Positions 1 through 9,765 of a stretch of DNA of 47,788 nucleotides are shown here, one piece after another. Positions within the stretch are counted from its first letter, which is position 1. The number at the start of each line of letters is the position of its first letter. The position numbers and the translations under genes were made by a program. This DNA is from Alphaproteobacteria bacterium (lineage in GTDB: Bacteria > Pseudomonadota > Alphaproteobacteria > CALKHQ01), in assembly GCA_041396705.1 (NCBI GenBank), contig JAWKYB010000026.1, positions 1-47,788 of the forward strand, in the 5' to 3' direction. Under the pieces are notes generated by a model. It made no database searches, was not told where the DNA came from, and was given only the letters and a program-made list of their open reading frames with translations.

Positions 1-1
1 C

Positions 2-3000
2 GGCCCGACGGTGATGCCGCTGACCACCCGCGACGGCACCCACTGCTATGTCGAGTTCGCGCTGAGCCGGCACGACGAGACCGAGGTCTGGCAGCTGTCG
101 GACGTGACCGAGCGGGTTTCGTCCGACGAGCGCTTCCGGCTGCTGTTCGAGCTGTCGGCCGACGCCCACTTCCTGTACGACGAAACCGGGGTGATCGACT
201 GCAACCGCGCGGCGATCGAGATCACCGGCCGCGGCACCAAGGGCCGGCTGATCGGCATGGACCTGGCCGATATCCTGTCGCCCGACGCCGCGATCGGCAT
301 CTCCGGCGACAGCCAGCGCGACCGCAACGGGCTTGCCTTCAGCGACATGGCCGCGCTGGCCCGCGCCAACGGCCACCATCGCTGCGACGCGCGGCTGACC
401 ACGGTCAGCGGCATCTCGGTCCCGGTCGAGGTGACGCTGACATCGGTCCAGCTGGCCGGGCGGGCGATGATGCTGGCCGCCCTGCGCGACCTGACCGAGC
501 GCAACAAGGCGGCCCGCGCGCTGCGCGCCAGCGAGGAGCGCTTCCGCCAGATCGCGGAGGCGGCGGGCGAGTATATCTGGGAAATCGACGCCGACGGTCA
601 GTACCGCTTCGTCTCCGCCCGCATCGCCGACGTCCTCGGCCATCCGGTCGACCAGGTCACCGGCCGCAGCATGTTCGACTTCGTCGCCGCCGAGGACCGC
701 GAGCTGCTGCTGCAGTGGTTCGAGGAGACCAAGCGCCGCAAGGCGGCCTATCGCGACGTCGAGCTGCGCAGCGTCAAGCCAGACGGCAGCCTGGTCCACC
801 GGCGCGAAAGCGGGCAGCCGATCATCGAGGCCGACGGCCGCCTGACCGGGTTCCGCGGCGTCGGCCAGGACATCACCCGCCTGCATGCCGCCGAGATCGA
901 GCGCATGCGCACCGAGGCCCGCTTCCGCGAGCTGATCGAAGGCTCGATCCAGGGCATCGTCATCCACCGCCGCTTCATGCCGCTGTTCGCCAACAAGGCC
1001 TTCGCCGACATGTACGGCTTCGGTTCGGTCGACGAGGTGCTGGCGGAAAGCGATATCTTCCCGATGGTGTGCGAGGCCGACGCGGGCGGCTACGACCAGG
1101 TCTGGGCCAACCAGCTGGCCAGGCGCCAGCCGGCCTATCCGTCGCGCCGCGTCGTGCGCAAGCGCAGCGGCGAGAAGATGTGGGTCGACATCCTGCCGCG
1201 CCCGATCGACTGGATGGGTGAGCCGGCGCTGCAGATCACCGTGGTCGATGCCTCGCAGAAGCATCTGGCCGAGCAGACCGTCCAGCGCGTCGAGCGCCAC
1301 CTCAGCGACGCCGTCGAATCGATCAACGAAGGCTTCGCGCTGTGGGACAGCGACGACCGGCTGGTGATGTGCAACCAGCGCTTCCGCCGGCTGGCGCCCG
1401 GGTTCGACGACGTGGCGGTGCCCGGCGCCTCGTTCCGCGACATCCTGCGCGCCATGCAGCCCGAGGTCGCAACCGCCGGGCCCGGCCATGCCGAGGACGG
1501 CGGCGCGCCGGGCAACGACATCGCGCTGCTGTGCGCCCAACGCGAGGAGACGCTGGCCCGCGAGGCGCTGCTGCGCAAGGAATTCCGCATCGCCGACCAC
1601 TGGTACCTGATCTCCGAGCGCCGCACCGCCGACGGCGGCACGGTCAGCGTCTATTCCGACATCGACGCGCTGAAGCGCAACGAGGCCAAGCTGCGCCACA
1701 ACGAGGAGATCCTGAACCACTACATCAGCGACCTGGAGATCTCGCGCTCGCGGGTCGAGGAGCAGTCGCAGCGGCTGGCCGAGCTGGCCGAGATGTATGC
1801 CAGCGAGCGGACGAAGGCCGACGCGGCCAACGAGGCGAAGTCGCACTTCCTGGCGATGATGAGCCACGAGCTGCGCACGCCGATGACCGGCGTGAAGGGG
1901 ATGATCGACCTGCTGCAGCGCACCGCGCTGTCCACCGAGCAGGACCGCTATGTCGACACGCTGCGCCGCTCGGCCGACGCCCTGCTGGCGCTGCTCAACG
2001 ACATCCTCGACTTCTCCAAGATCGAGGCCGGCCGCCTGACCATCGAGAACACCGAGTTCGACCTGCAGACGCTGTGCGAGGAGGTGCTGACCCTGTTCGA
2101 GGACAAGGCCGACGACCGCTCGACGGTGATGCGGCTGCGCTTCGATCCGGCGATCCCGACGCCGCTGGTCGGCGACCCGACCCGGCTGCGCCAGATCCTG
2201 AACAACCTGGTCGGCAACGCGGTCAAGTTCACCGAGAAGGGCTTCGTCGAGGTCCGCGTCCGTCCCGACGGCGCCCAGCCCGAGACCGGGCTGCGCCTGC
2301 GCATCGAGGTCGAGGACACCGGCATCGGCCTCAGCGAGGAGCAGATCGCACGGCTGTTCAACGCCTTCGTGCAGGCCGACGCGTCGACCACCCGCAAATA
2401 CGGCGGTTCCGGCCTGGGCCTGGCCATCTGTCGGCGCCTGGTCGAGGCGATGCACGGCGAGATCGGCGTGGCGAGCACCCCGGGCCAGGGATCGACCTTC
2501 TGGTTCACCATGGTCGTGGACACCGCGCGGGCCGAAGGCGCCGAGCCGCAGGTGGAACAGCCCGCCGCCGCGCCCGATCCGGCCCCGACGGTCACGCCGG
2601 AGCAGGCGGCCGGCATCCGCGTGCTGCTGGCCGAGGACAACCCGGTCAACCGCATGCTGATCGTCTCGATGCTGTCGGGCATGGGCTACAAGGTCGACGC
2701 GGTCGAGAACGGCCTGAAGGCGGTGCAGCGCATCACCCAGGACACCGGCTACAACCTGGTGCTGATGGACATGCAGATGCCGGTGATGGACGGGCCGACC
2801 GCCACCAAGGCGATCCGCGACCTGCCGGCGCCGGCCAGGCGCGTACCGATCGTGGCGCTGACCGCCAACGCCTCGCCGGAGCATCGCCGCGGCTACCTGG
2901 AGGCGGGGCTCGACGAGGTGCTGACCAAGCCGATCGAATGGCCCGAGCTCGACCGCGTGCTGCGCACGCTGTCGACCCGGCCGGCGGAGGAGGAAGATGT

Positions 3001-3403
3001 GCCCGAAGCCGCAACGGATGCGCGCGCCGCCGCGCCGGCCGCGCTCGACCGCACGCTGATCGATGCCAACGCGCTGCACCAGCTCGCGCTCGCGATGGGC
3101 CGCGAGTCGCTGCGCGACATGGTCGCGATGATGCTGTCGGCGGCGGAGAAGAACCTCAACGAACTGCGCGCCGCGGACGCCGCCGGCAACCGCACCCAGC
3201 TGTCGGAGGTCGCCCATTGCCTGAAGGGCGTCTCGGCCAATTTCGGCGCGGTCCGTGTCGCCGAGCTCGCGGCCGCGCTGCAATATGTCGACGACCTGGA
3301 GCGCCCGATTCCCGACGTGATCGCCGACCTGGCCGATGCCGTCGCCGCCACCGCGGCGGTGATGAACGCCGAGTTCGACGCCCTGGTCGGCGCCGCCGCC
3401 TGA
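2..3403 (+). CDS. Hybrid sensor histidine kinase (multi-PAS, HisKA, HATPase, receiver, Hpt), 5' partial
   Basis: Phosphorelay sensor kinase whose reading frame is open to the left edge, so the N-terminus lies outside; the first possible start inside is GTG at 11, in the middle of a PAS-like fold. In numbering from base 11, about four PAS domains follow (roughly 35-165, 175-290, 300-420, 430-555), each with the usual RFR.L/I opening and a DIT/DVT-type exit helix. A coiled coil then leads to HisKA with the phospho-accepting His619 (motif SHELRTPM), a HATPase with N, G1 and G2 boxes (NLVGNAVKF, DTGIGL, GGSGLGLAI), a receiver with phospho-Asp920 (LMDMQMPVMDG), and a C-terminal Hpt with His1069 (AHCLKG). 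All three relay residues are present. No transmembrane helix is visible in this part. The cognate output regulator is not adjacent, and the signal cannot be named. Confidence 0.93.
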   Translation, partial: GPTVMPLTTRDGTHCYVEFALSRHDETEVWQLSDVTERVSSDERFRLLFELSADAHFLYDETGVIDCNRAAIEITGRGTKGRLIGMDLADILSPDAAIGISGDSQRDRNGLAFSDMAALARANGHHRCDARLTTVSGISVPVEVTLTSVQLAGRAMMLAALRDLTERNKAARALRASEERFRQIAEAAGEYIWEIDADGQYRFVSARIADVLGHPVDQVTGRSMFDFVAAEDRELLLQWFEETKRRKAAYRDVELRSVKPDGSLVHRRESGQPIIEADGRLTGFRGVGQDITRLHAAEIERMRTEARFRELIEGSIQGIVIHRRFMPLFANKAFADMYGFGSVDEVLAESDIFPMVCEADAGGYDQVWANQLARRQPAYPSRRVVRKRSGEKMWVDILPRPIDWMGEPALQITVVDASQKHLAEQTVQRVERHLSDAVESINEGFALWDSDDRLVMCNQRFRRLAPGFDDVAVPGASFRDILRAMQPEVATAGPGHAEDGGAPGNDIALLCAQREETLAREALLRKEFRIADHWYLISERRTADGGTVSVYSDIDALKRNEAKLRHNEEILNHYISDLEISRSRVEEQSQRLAELAEMYASERTKADAANEAKSHFLAMMSHELRTPMTGVKGMIDLLQRTALSTEQDRYVDTLRRSADALLALLNDILDFSKIEAGRLTIENTEFDLQTLCEEVLTLFEDKADDRSTVMRLRFDPAIPTPLVGDPTRLRQILNNLVGNAVKFTEKGFVEVRVRPDGAQPETGLRLRIEVEDTGIGLSEEQIARLFNAFVQADASTTRKYGGSGLGLAICRRLVEAMHGEIGVASTPGQGSTFWFTMVVDTARAEGAEPQVEQPAAAPDPAPTVTPEQAAGIRVLLAEDNPVNRMLIVSMLSGMGYKVDAVENGLKAVQRITQDTGYNLVLMDMQMPVMDGPTATKAIRDLPAPARRVPIVALTANASPEHRRGYLEAGLDEVLTKPIEWPELDRVLRTLSTRPAEEEDVPEAATDARAAAPAALDRTLIDANALHQLALAMGRESLRDMVAMMLSAAEKNLNELRAADAAGNRTQLSEVAHCLKGVSANFGAVRVAELAAALQYVDDLERPIPDVIADLADAVAATAAVMNAEFDALVGAAA

Positions 3404-3421
3404 CCGGCCGGTTCGGGCCGG
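3404..3421. terminator. Possible bidirectional hairpin between convergent genes
   Basis: Perfect 6-bp inverted repeat CCGGCC/GGCCGG with a 6-base loop begins right after the kinase stop codon, in the 29-bp gap before the convergent murJ stop. There is no T-run on either side, so intrinsic termination is only a guess from position. Confidence 0.3.
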
Positions 3422-3432
3422 CACAACGGCGC

Positions 3433-4979
3433 TCAGGCCCGCCGGCGCCGCACCATCCGCAGCACCACGCGCAGGTCGGCGCCGCCGCTGAGCTGCACGC
3501 CGGCGGCGAAGGCCAGCCCGCCGACCGCCAGCAGGCCGATCGTCGCCGCCAGCCGTTCCGGCGCGCCGGCCGCCAGCCAGCCGTCGCCGGCCCAGGCCAG
3601 CCCGGCCAGCACCAGCGCCATCGCCAGGCTGCAGGCGACGATGCGCGGCGCCCGGCGGGCGAGCCCGCTGTCGATCGCCAGATGGCCGCGGCGGCGCAGC
3701 ACCACCCACAGGCCGACCGCGTTGGCCCAGGCCGCCACCGCGGTCGCCAGCGCGATGCCGACATGGCCCAGCGGCCACATCAGCAGCGGGGTCAGCGCGG
3801 CATTGGCCGCCATCGATGCGCCGGCGATCACCACCGGGGTGCGGGTGTCCTCGCGCGCGAAGAAGCCCGGTTGCAGCGCCTTGACCAGCACATAGGCCGG
3901 CAGCCCGACGGCATAGGCGATCAGCGCGCCGGCGGTGGCCGCGGTGTCGGCGGCGGTGAACGCACCGCGCTCGAACAGCACCGCCACCATCAGGTGCGGA
4001 ATCGCGATCAGCCCCGCCGTCGCCGGCAGCGTCAGCAGCAGCGCGAACTCGATCGCCCGGTTCTGCGTCTGCATCGCCTGGACCGTCTCGCCGGCCTTCA
4101 GCTGGCGGGTCAGCATCGGCAGCAGGGCGACGCCGACCGCCGCGCCGACCACGCCGAGCGGCAGCTGGTTCAGGCGGTCGGCATAGTACAGCCACGACAC
4201 CGCGCCGGGGATCAGCGAGGCGAAGATGGTGCCGACCACGATGTTGAGCTGGACCACCCCGGCGCCGATCGCGCCGGGCACGATCAGCCTGCCGAACCGG
4301 CGCATGCGCGGCGTCAGCCGCGGCCGCGGCAGGGCGGGCAGCATGTCGATGCGCCGGCAGGCCACCGCCAGCCACAGGAACTGGCCGATCCCCGCCGCCG
4401 CCACGCCCCACGACAGCGCGTGGCCGGCCGTCGGCATCACCGGCGTCAGCACCAGCACGCACAGGATCAGGATGACGTTGAGCAGGATCGGCGCCGCGGC
4501 GGCAGCCCAGAACCGGTAGTAGGTGTTCAGGATCGCGCTGAACAGCGCCACCAGCGCCATCATCATCAGATAGGGGAAGGTCAGCCGGCCGAACATCACC
4601 GCCAGGTCGAAGGCGTCCGCCCGATCGGCGAAGCCGGGCGCGATCGCCGGCACGATCCACGGCATCGCCGCCTGCATGACGACGGTGAACGGGATCAGCA
4701 CGATCAGCATCACCCCGATGGCGTGGCCGGCGAAGCGCCGCGCCGCCGCCGGCCCTCCTGCTCCAGCGCGCCGGCGAACAGCGGCAGGAAGGCGGCGTTG
4801 AACGCGCCCTCGGCGAACAGCCGGCGGAACAGGTTCGGCAGCTTGAAGGCGACGAAGAAGGCGTCGGCCACCGGGCCGGAGCCGACCACCGCGGCGATCA
4901 GCAGGTCGCGGACGAAGCCGAGGATGCGGCTGACCATGGTCAGCCCGCCGACGGTGGTGATCGAACGCAGCAGCGTCAT
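3433..4979 (-). CDS. murJ: MurJ lipid II flippase, frameshifted as sequenced
   Basis: Peptidoglycan lipid II flippase (MviN/MurJ, MOP exporter superfamily), an inner-membrane protein expected to have about 14 helices. The N-terminal part (start 4979) reads MTLLRSITTVGGLTMVSRIL and carries the family segments VADAFFVAFKLPN, RRLFAEGAFNAAF and LFAGALEQEGR, then runs into a stop near 4710. The family sequence continues in another frame from about 4740 (AARRFAGHAIG, then APGFADRAD) to 3433. Restoring one base in the GGCGGCGGCG run near 4740-4750 gives EQEGR-AAA-RRF, as in homologues, and one protein of about 515 residues, the normal MurJ length. It lies 78 bp downstream of glnK on the same strand. 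MurJ is essential in most bacteria, so a sequence error is more likely than real inactivation. Confidence 0.9.
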
Positions 4980-5057
4980 GATTGTCTGCCCGAACGCCCC
5001 GCGCCGCGCCTCAGCCGCTGGAACCGGCCGCAGGGCGCCGGCCGCCGGGGCGGGCGC

Positions 5058-5396
5058 CTACAGCGCCTTGTCGCCGGTCTCGCCGGTGCGGATGCGGATC
5101 GCCATGTCGATGTCGGCGACGAAGATCTTGCCGTCGCCGATCTCGCCGGTGCTGGCATTCTCCTGGATCGTCTGCACCACCCGGTCGAGGATGTCGTCGG
5201 CGACCGCGACCTCGATCTTCACCTTCGGCACGAAATGCACCTTGTACTCCGCGCCGCGATAGATCTCGGTGTGGCCCTTCTGCCGGCCGAACCCGCTGAC
5301 CTCGGTCACGGTGAGCCCGGCGACGCCCAGCTCGGTCAGCGCCTCGCGCACGGCGTCAAGCCGGAAAGGCTTGATGATCGCCATCACCAGTTTCAT
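5058..5396 (-). CDS. glnK: Nitrogen regulatory PII protein (GlnK/GlnZ type)
   Basis: Small trimeric signal protein that binds ATP/ADP and 2-oxoglutarate and controls the ammonium channel AmtB and other nitrogen targets. It has 112 residues, the usual PII length. The T-loop holds the uridylylation site Tyr51 in the segment YRGAEYKVHF, and the PII signature GFGRQKGHTEIYRG precedes it. The start ATG at 5396 follows a GGGAG ribosome site. It lies 53 bp downstream of amtB, so the two are probably co-transcribed, and glnD, which encodes the enzyme that modifies Tyr51, is the next gene upstream. I call it GlnK rather than GlnB because of the amtB neighbour; sequence alone does not separate the paralogues firmly. 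Confidence 0.92.
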   Translation of the reverse strand: MKLVMAIIKPFRLDAVREALTELGVAGLTVTEVSGFGRQKGHTEIYRGAEYKVHFVPKVKIEVAVADDILDRVVQTIQENASTGEIGDGKIFVADIDMAIRIRTGETGDKAL

Positions 5397-5449
5397 CGCA
5401 CCCGCTCCCGTCCAGGCAGCGGGTTCCGCCGCCGCACCCGACTCGCTCG

Positions 5450-6811
5450 CTAGTCATATTGGGCCCGCTCGCCGTGCGCGGTCAAATCGAGGCCCTCGGT
5501 CTCGGCCTCGCGGCTGACGCGCAAACCGGTCGTCGCCTTCGCCACCAGCACGATGGCGATGCTGGCGATCGCCGACCAGGCGCAGACCGCGACCACGCCC
5601 AGCGCCTGCACGCCGAGCTGGCCGCCGACGCTGCCGTCGGTGCCGAGGCCGACCCCGCCGAGCCCTTCCAGCGCGAACACCGCGGTCAGCAGCGTGCCGA
5701 GGATGCCGCCGACCCCGTGCACCGCCATCACGTCGAGCGAATCGTCGACCTTCAGGCGGTGCTTGATCCACTGCACCGCGGCGAAACAGAGCAGGCTGGC
5801 GGCGACGCCGTAGACCAGGCCGCCGATCGGGCCGACATAGCCGGAGCCGGGGGTGATGGTGGCCAGCCCTGCGATCAGGCCGGTGACCGCGCCGACCATG
5901 CTGGGCTTGCCGAAGCGCAGCTTCTCCAGCGCCATCCAGGTCAGCCCGGCGGCGGCGGCGGAGATGTGGGTGACGGTCAGCGCCATGCCGGCCGACTGGT
6001 CGGCGGCCAGCGCGCTGCCGGCATTGAAGCCGTACCAGCCGACCCATAGCATCGCCGCGCCGATCATGGTCATGGCCGGGTTGTGCGGCGGGCGGATGTG
6101 CTCCGGAAAACCGTCGCGCCGGCCCAGCATCACCGCGATCACGATGGCGGCGACGCCGGCGGTGGCGTGCACCACCAGCCCGCCGGCGAAGTCCATCACG
6201 CCGAGCCCGGCCAGCCAGCCGCCGCCCCACACCCAGTGGCAGACCGGCGCATAGACGACGACCAGCCACAGGCCGCTGAACAGCAGCACCGCGCCGAAGC
6301 GGATGCGCTCGACATAGGCGCCGACGATCAGCCCCGGCGTGATGATCGCGAAGGTCATCTGGAACATGAAGAACACGGATTCCGGCAGGCCGTTGGCGAC
6401 CGCGCCGCGGTCGACGCCGGCCATGAACGCCTTGCCGAGGCCGCCGATCACCCCGTTCAGCCCGCCGCCGTCGCCGAAGGCCAGGCCGTAGGCGCCGACC
6501 ATCCACAGCACCGACATCAGGCAGGCGATGGCGACGCAGTGCATCAGCACCGACAGCACGTTGCGGATCTGCACCAGCCCGCCATAGAACAGCGCCAGCC
6601 CGGGCATGGTCATGAACAGCACGAGCGCCGTCGCGGTCAGGATCCAGGCGGTGCTGGCCGGGTCGAACGCCGGCCCGGTATCCGGCACCGCCGCCTGGGC
6701 CGCCTGGGCCGCCTCCTGGGCCACCGCCGCGCCGCCGGCCGCGACCAGGCCGAACGGAAAACAGGCAACGCCGGCCGCCCGCCGTGCGACGGTCGATGCA
6801 GATTTCATCAT
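5450..6811 (-). CDS. amtB: Ammonium transporter AmtB with signal peptide
   Basis: Amt/MEP/Rh ammonium channel of the inner membrane, normally a trimer of 11-helix subunits. The start is ATG at 6811 or the adjacent ATG at 6808; a GGGGGA ribosome site lies just upstream and fits the second slightly better by spacing. An N-terminal signal peptide (RR near residues 10-11, hydrophobic stretch, AVAQE cleavage region) is followed by an Ala-rich linker and the channel domain from about residue 50 (WILTATALVLFMTMPGLALFYGG). Family motifs seen include FQMTFAIITPGLIVGAYVER and DFAGGLVVHATAGVAA. Length is about 453 residues. It sits between glnD (102 bp upstream, same strand) and glnK. No sigma-54 (-24/-12) site is visible in that gap, so it may be transcribed with glnD. 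Confidence 0.94.
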   Translation of the reverse strand: MMKSASTVARRAAGVACFPFGLVAAGGAAVAQEAAQAAQAAVPDTGPAFDPASTAWILTATALVLFMTMPGLALFYGGLVQIRNVLSVLMHCVAIACLMSVLWMVGAYGLAFGDGGGLNGVIGGLGKAFMAGVDRGAVANGLPESVFFMFQMTFAIITPGLIVGAYVERIRFGAVLLFSGLWLVVVYAPVCHWVWGGGWLAGLGVMDFAGGLVVHATAGVAAIVIAVMLGRRDGFPEHIRPPHNPAMTMIGAAMLWVGWYGFNAGSALAADQSAGMALTVTHISAAAAGLTWMALEKLRFGKPSMVGAVTGLIAGLATITPGSGYVGPIGGLVYGVAASLLCFAAVQWIKHRLKVDDSLDVMAVHGVGGILGTLLTAVFALEGLGGVGLGTDGSVGGQLGVQALGVVAVCAWSAIASIAIVLVAKATTGLRVSREAETEGLDLTAHGERAQYD

Positions 6812-6913
6812 GTCCCCCAATGCCGCGCTTGGTTTTGCCGCCTGATTAGCCGCGGCATGCGCGCTTGGCAATCGCGTCCGCCCTCGAAACGGGCGCGACG
6901 GCGCGCGGATCGG

Positions 6914-9700
6914 CTATTCCGCGGCCTGCGCCTCGGGCTGCTTTTCCGGCTCGCCGCCGGCGGGCTCGGTCAGCACGGCGAGCAGGCGGCGGCGGATGGC
7001 GGCCAGCTTGCCCTCGTGCATGATCTTGGTGCCGAACAGGTCCTGCACGTAGAACACGTCGACGGCGCGCTCGCCGAAGGTGGAGATCTTGGCCGAGCGG
7101 ATGATGGTGTTGCGCTCGCTGAGCGCGCGGGTCAGCGCGTAGAGCAGGCCCGGCCGGTCGATGCCGTTGACCTCGATCACCGTGCAGGTGGCGCTGGCCT
7201 TCTGGTCGATCAGCACGCGCGGCTCCAGCTTGAACACGCGGTTGCGCCGCGGCTGGAAGCTGCGCTCGCTCATCACCTTCTTCACCCGCAGCCGGCCGCG
7301 GAAGCTCTGCTCCAGATAGCTCGACAGCTTGGCCAGCCGGTCGGGCCGGTCGAATGCGGCCGGCGTGCCGGTGCCGGTCAGCGTGTCCTGCACCCAGAAG
7401 GTGTCGAGCGCGCGCCCGTTGTTCAGCGTGTGGATGCGCGCGTCGACCACGTCGGCGCCGGCCACGGTCAGCGCGCCGGCGATGCGCGAGAACAGGCCGT
7501 GCTGGTCGAAGGTGTAGACGGTGATCTCGGTCACCGCCCGGGCCTTGTCGACCCGGGTCTGCACCGCCAGCGGCAGGTCCTCGATCTCGGCGGCACGCAC
7601 CATGCGGGCATGGCTGGCCAGCGTGTCGATGTCGTAGGACAGCCAGTAGGCGGCGAAGCCGCGCGCCACGTGCTCGTCGAAATCGGCCTGCGGCCAGTCG
7701 GCCAGCCGCTCGCGCAGGGTGGCGAGCTTGCGCGCCACCCGCTCGCCGGCGGTGTCGACCTCCAGCCCGCCGACCATCGCCTCCAGCGCGACGTGATACA
7801 GCTCGCGCAGCAGCGAGGCCTTCCAGCCGTTCCACACCTGCGGGCCGACGGCACGGATGTCGGCCACCGTCAGCACCAGCAGCAGGCGCAGGCGCTCCGG
7901 CGACTGCACCAGGCGGACGAAGTCCTCGATCGTCTTCGGGTCGCCGAGGTCGCGCTTGAACGCGGTCTCGCTCATCACGAGGTGATAGAGCACCAGCCAG
8001 GCGACCGTCTCGGTCTCCTCGGCGTTGAGGCCGAGGCGCGGGCACAGCCGGCGCGCCACCTTGGCGCCGAGCTCGCTGTGGTCGCCGCCGCGGCCCTTGG
8101 CGATGTCGTGCAGCAGCACGGCGACGTAAAGCACCCGGCGCGAGACGATCTTGCCGATCAGCTCGCTGGCCAGCGGCAGCTCGTCGGCCAGCTCGCCGCG
8201 CTCGATCCGCGACAGGATGCCGATCGCATAGATGGTGTGCTCGTCGACCGTGTAGACGTGGTACATGTTGTACTGCATCTGCGCGACGATGCGGCCGAAC
8301 TCCGGCACGAAGCGGCCGAACACGCCGGCCTCGTTCAGCCGGCGCAGCGTCGGCTCCGGGTCGGGCGCGGTCAGCATCTCGAGGAACAGCCGGTTGGCCT
8401 CCTCGTCCTCGCGCAGCGCCTTGTCGACCAGCTTCAGGTTGCGGCTGACCAGCTGCAGCGCGCGCGGGTGGATGTCGACCTCGTGGCGCTGGGCGACGCG
8501 GAACAGGCGCAGCAGGTTGCGCGGGTCGGCCAGGAAGGTGTCGGCCTCGACATGGGTCAGCCGGCCGTTGTCCAGCCCGAAGCCGCCGAACTCGTCGCGG
8601 CGCAGCCTGAGCCGCGGGATGCGGAAGCGCGACTTGGTCTGCTCCGCCTCCAGCGTCGCGCAGAAGATGCGGGTCAGGTCGCCGACCTCCTTCGCGGTCA
8701 GGAAATAGCGCTTCATGAAGCGCTCGACCCCGCTGGTGCCGGCATGGTCGGTATAGCCCAGCCGCGCCGCGATCTCCGGCTGGATCTCGAAGGTCAGCCG
8801 CTCCTCGGCGCGGCCGGCCAGGTAGTGCAGCAGGCAGCGCACGGTCCACAGGAAGCTCTGCGCGCGGGCGAATGTCGCCGCCTCCTTGCGGGTCAGCGCC
8901 TTCTTGTCGACCAGCTGGTCGATCTGCTCGACGCCGTAGACGAACTTGGCGATCCAGCCCAGCGTGTGCAGGTCGCGCAGGCCGCCCTTGCCGTCCTTGA
9001 TGTTCGGCTCCAGCACATAGCGGCTGTCGCCCATGCGGGCATGGCGGGCCGAACGCTCGGCCAGCTTCATCTCGACGAACTCGCGCGCCGCGCCCTGGGT
9101 CAGGTCTGCGCGATAGCGCTTGCGCAGCTCCTGGAACAGCTGCTGGTCGCCCCAGATCCAGCGCGCCTCCAGCAGCGCGGTGCTGATGGTGCCGTCGGCC
9201 TTGCCCAGCCGGATGCACTCGGCGACCGAGCGGGTGGCGTGGCCGACCTTGAAGCCCAGGTCCCACAGCAGGTACAGCATCGATTCGACCACCTGCTCGC
9301 CGCGCGGCGTCTGCTTGTACGGGCGCAGGAACAGCAGGTCGATGTCGGAGAACGGCGCCAGCTCGCCGCGGCCATAGCCGCCGACCGCGACCACGCTCAG
9401 CCGCTCGCCGGCGGTCGGGTTGGCGACCGGGTGCAGGATGTCGGCGGCGAAGTCGTGAACCAGGCGGACGATCTGGTCGATCAGATAGGCGCGGGCGTGC
9501 ACCGCGGTGTCGCCCTGCGGCTCGGCCATGAAGCGCGCCTTGATCTCGGCCTCGCCGGCGGCCAGCGCCTCCTTCAGCAGCTTCAGCACCGCGGCGCGGC
9601 CCTTCGGCGTGGCGGCGTCGGCCTTGTGCGCCGCGATCCGGCCGACCAGCGCCTTGCGGTCGATCACCGCACGCGGATTGTCGACCTCGATCAACGGCAT
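6914..9700 (-). CDS. glnD: Bifunctional PII uridylyltransferase / uridylyl-removing enzyme
   Basis: Cytosolic nitrogen sensor that attaches UMP to PII at low glutamine and removes it at high glutamine. Domains in order: nucleotidyltransferase with the motif GGYGRGEL (107-113) and catalytic aspartates D119 and D121 (FSDIDLLF); a GlnD/PII-UTase helical region; an HD hydrolase domain with HVYTVDEHT (481-489) and the HD pair at 531-532 (LLHDIAKGRGGDH); and two C-terminal ACT domains (about 730-785 and 845-900), the expected glutamine sensors. The 928 residues match the family. All signature residues seem present, so both activities are expected. The start ATG at 9700 has a GGAG site upstream; the gene follows mutS after 65 bp and precedes amtB-glnK, its functional partners. 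Confidence 0.95.
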   Translation of the reverse strand: MPLIEVDNPRAVIDRKALVGRIAAHKADAATPKGRAAVLKLLKEALAAGEAEIKARFMAEPQGDTAVHARAYLIDQIVRLVHDFAADILHPVANPTAGERLSVVAVGGYGRGELAPFSDIDLLFLRPYKQTPRGEQVVESMLYLLWDLGFKVGHATRSVAECIRLGKADGTISTALLEARWIWGDQQLFQELRKRYRADLTQGAAREFVEMKLAERSARHARMGDSRYVLEPNIKDGKGGLRDLHTLGWIAKFVYGVEQIDQLVDKKALTRKEAATFARAQSFLWTVRCLLHYLAGRAEERLTFEIQPEIAARLGYTDHAGTSGVERFMKRYFLTAKEVGDLTRIFCATLEAEQTKSRFRIPRLRLRRDEFGGFGLDNGRLTHVEADTFLADPRNLLRLFRVAQRHEVDIHPRALQLVSRNLKLVDKALREDEEANRLFLEMLTAPDPEPTLRRLNEAGVFGRFVPEFGRIVAQMQYNMYHVYTVDEHTIYAIGILSRIERGELADELPLASELIGKIVSRRVLYVAVLLHDIAKGRGGDHSELGAKVARRLCPRLGLNAEETETVAWLVLYHLVMSETAFKRDLGDPKTIEDFVRLVQSPERLRLLLVLTVADIRAVGPQVWNGWKASLLRELYHVALEAMVGGLEVDTAGERVARKLATLRERLADWPQADFDEHVARGFAAYWLSYDIDTLASHARMVRAAEIEDLPLAVQTRVDKARAVTEITVYTFDQHGLFSRIAGALTVAGADVVDARIHTLNNGRALDTFWVQDTLTGTGTPAAFDRPDRLAKLSSYLEQSFRGRLRVKKVMSERSFQPRRNRVFKLEPRVLIDQKASATCTVIEVNGIDRPGLLYALTRALSERNTIIRSAKISTFGERAVDVFYVQDLFGTKIMHEGKLAAIRRRLLAVLTEPAGGEPEKQPEAQAAE

Positions 9701-9765
9701 TCAGGGGCTCCGGTCTGGCTGGCTGGCGGCGCGACTATGCCAGATCGGGGGCCGGCAAGGCGATC

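Noticed and set aside
4710..4979. Separate small 89-residue membrane protein upstream of a 426-residue MurJ
   Set aside because: The two pieces join to one family-length MurJ when a single base is restored.
1342..5262. 1306-codon open frame on the plus strand overlapping the hybrid kinase and, antisense, murJ
   Set aside because: Arg/Pro/Gly-rich shadow typical of high-GC DNA; the overlapping frames hold recognisable domains and this one none.
6671..6723. Short GGCCGCCTG-like repeats near the amtB 5' end as a mobile or regulatory repeat
   Set aside because: They encode the Ala/Gln-rich linker after the signal peptide (EAAQAAQAA) and are ordinary low-complexity coding sequence.
6812..6913. 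Sigma-54 promoter expected before amtB
   Set aside because: No TGGCAC-N5-TTGC element at the right spacing on the minus strand; one TGGC occurrence is on the wrong strand.
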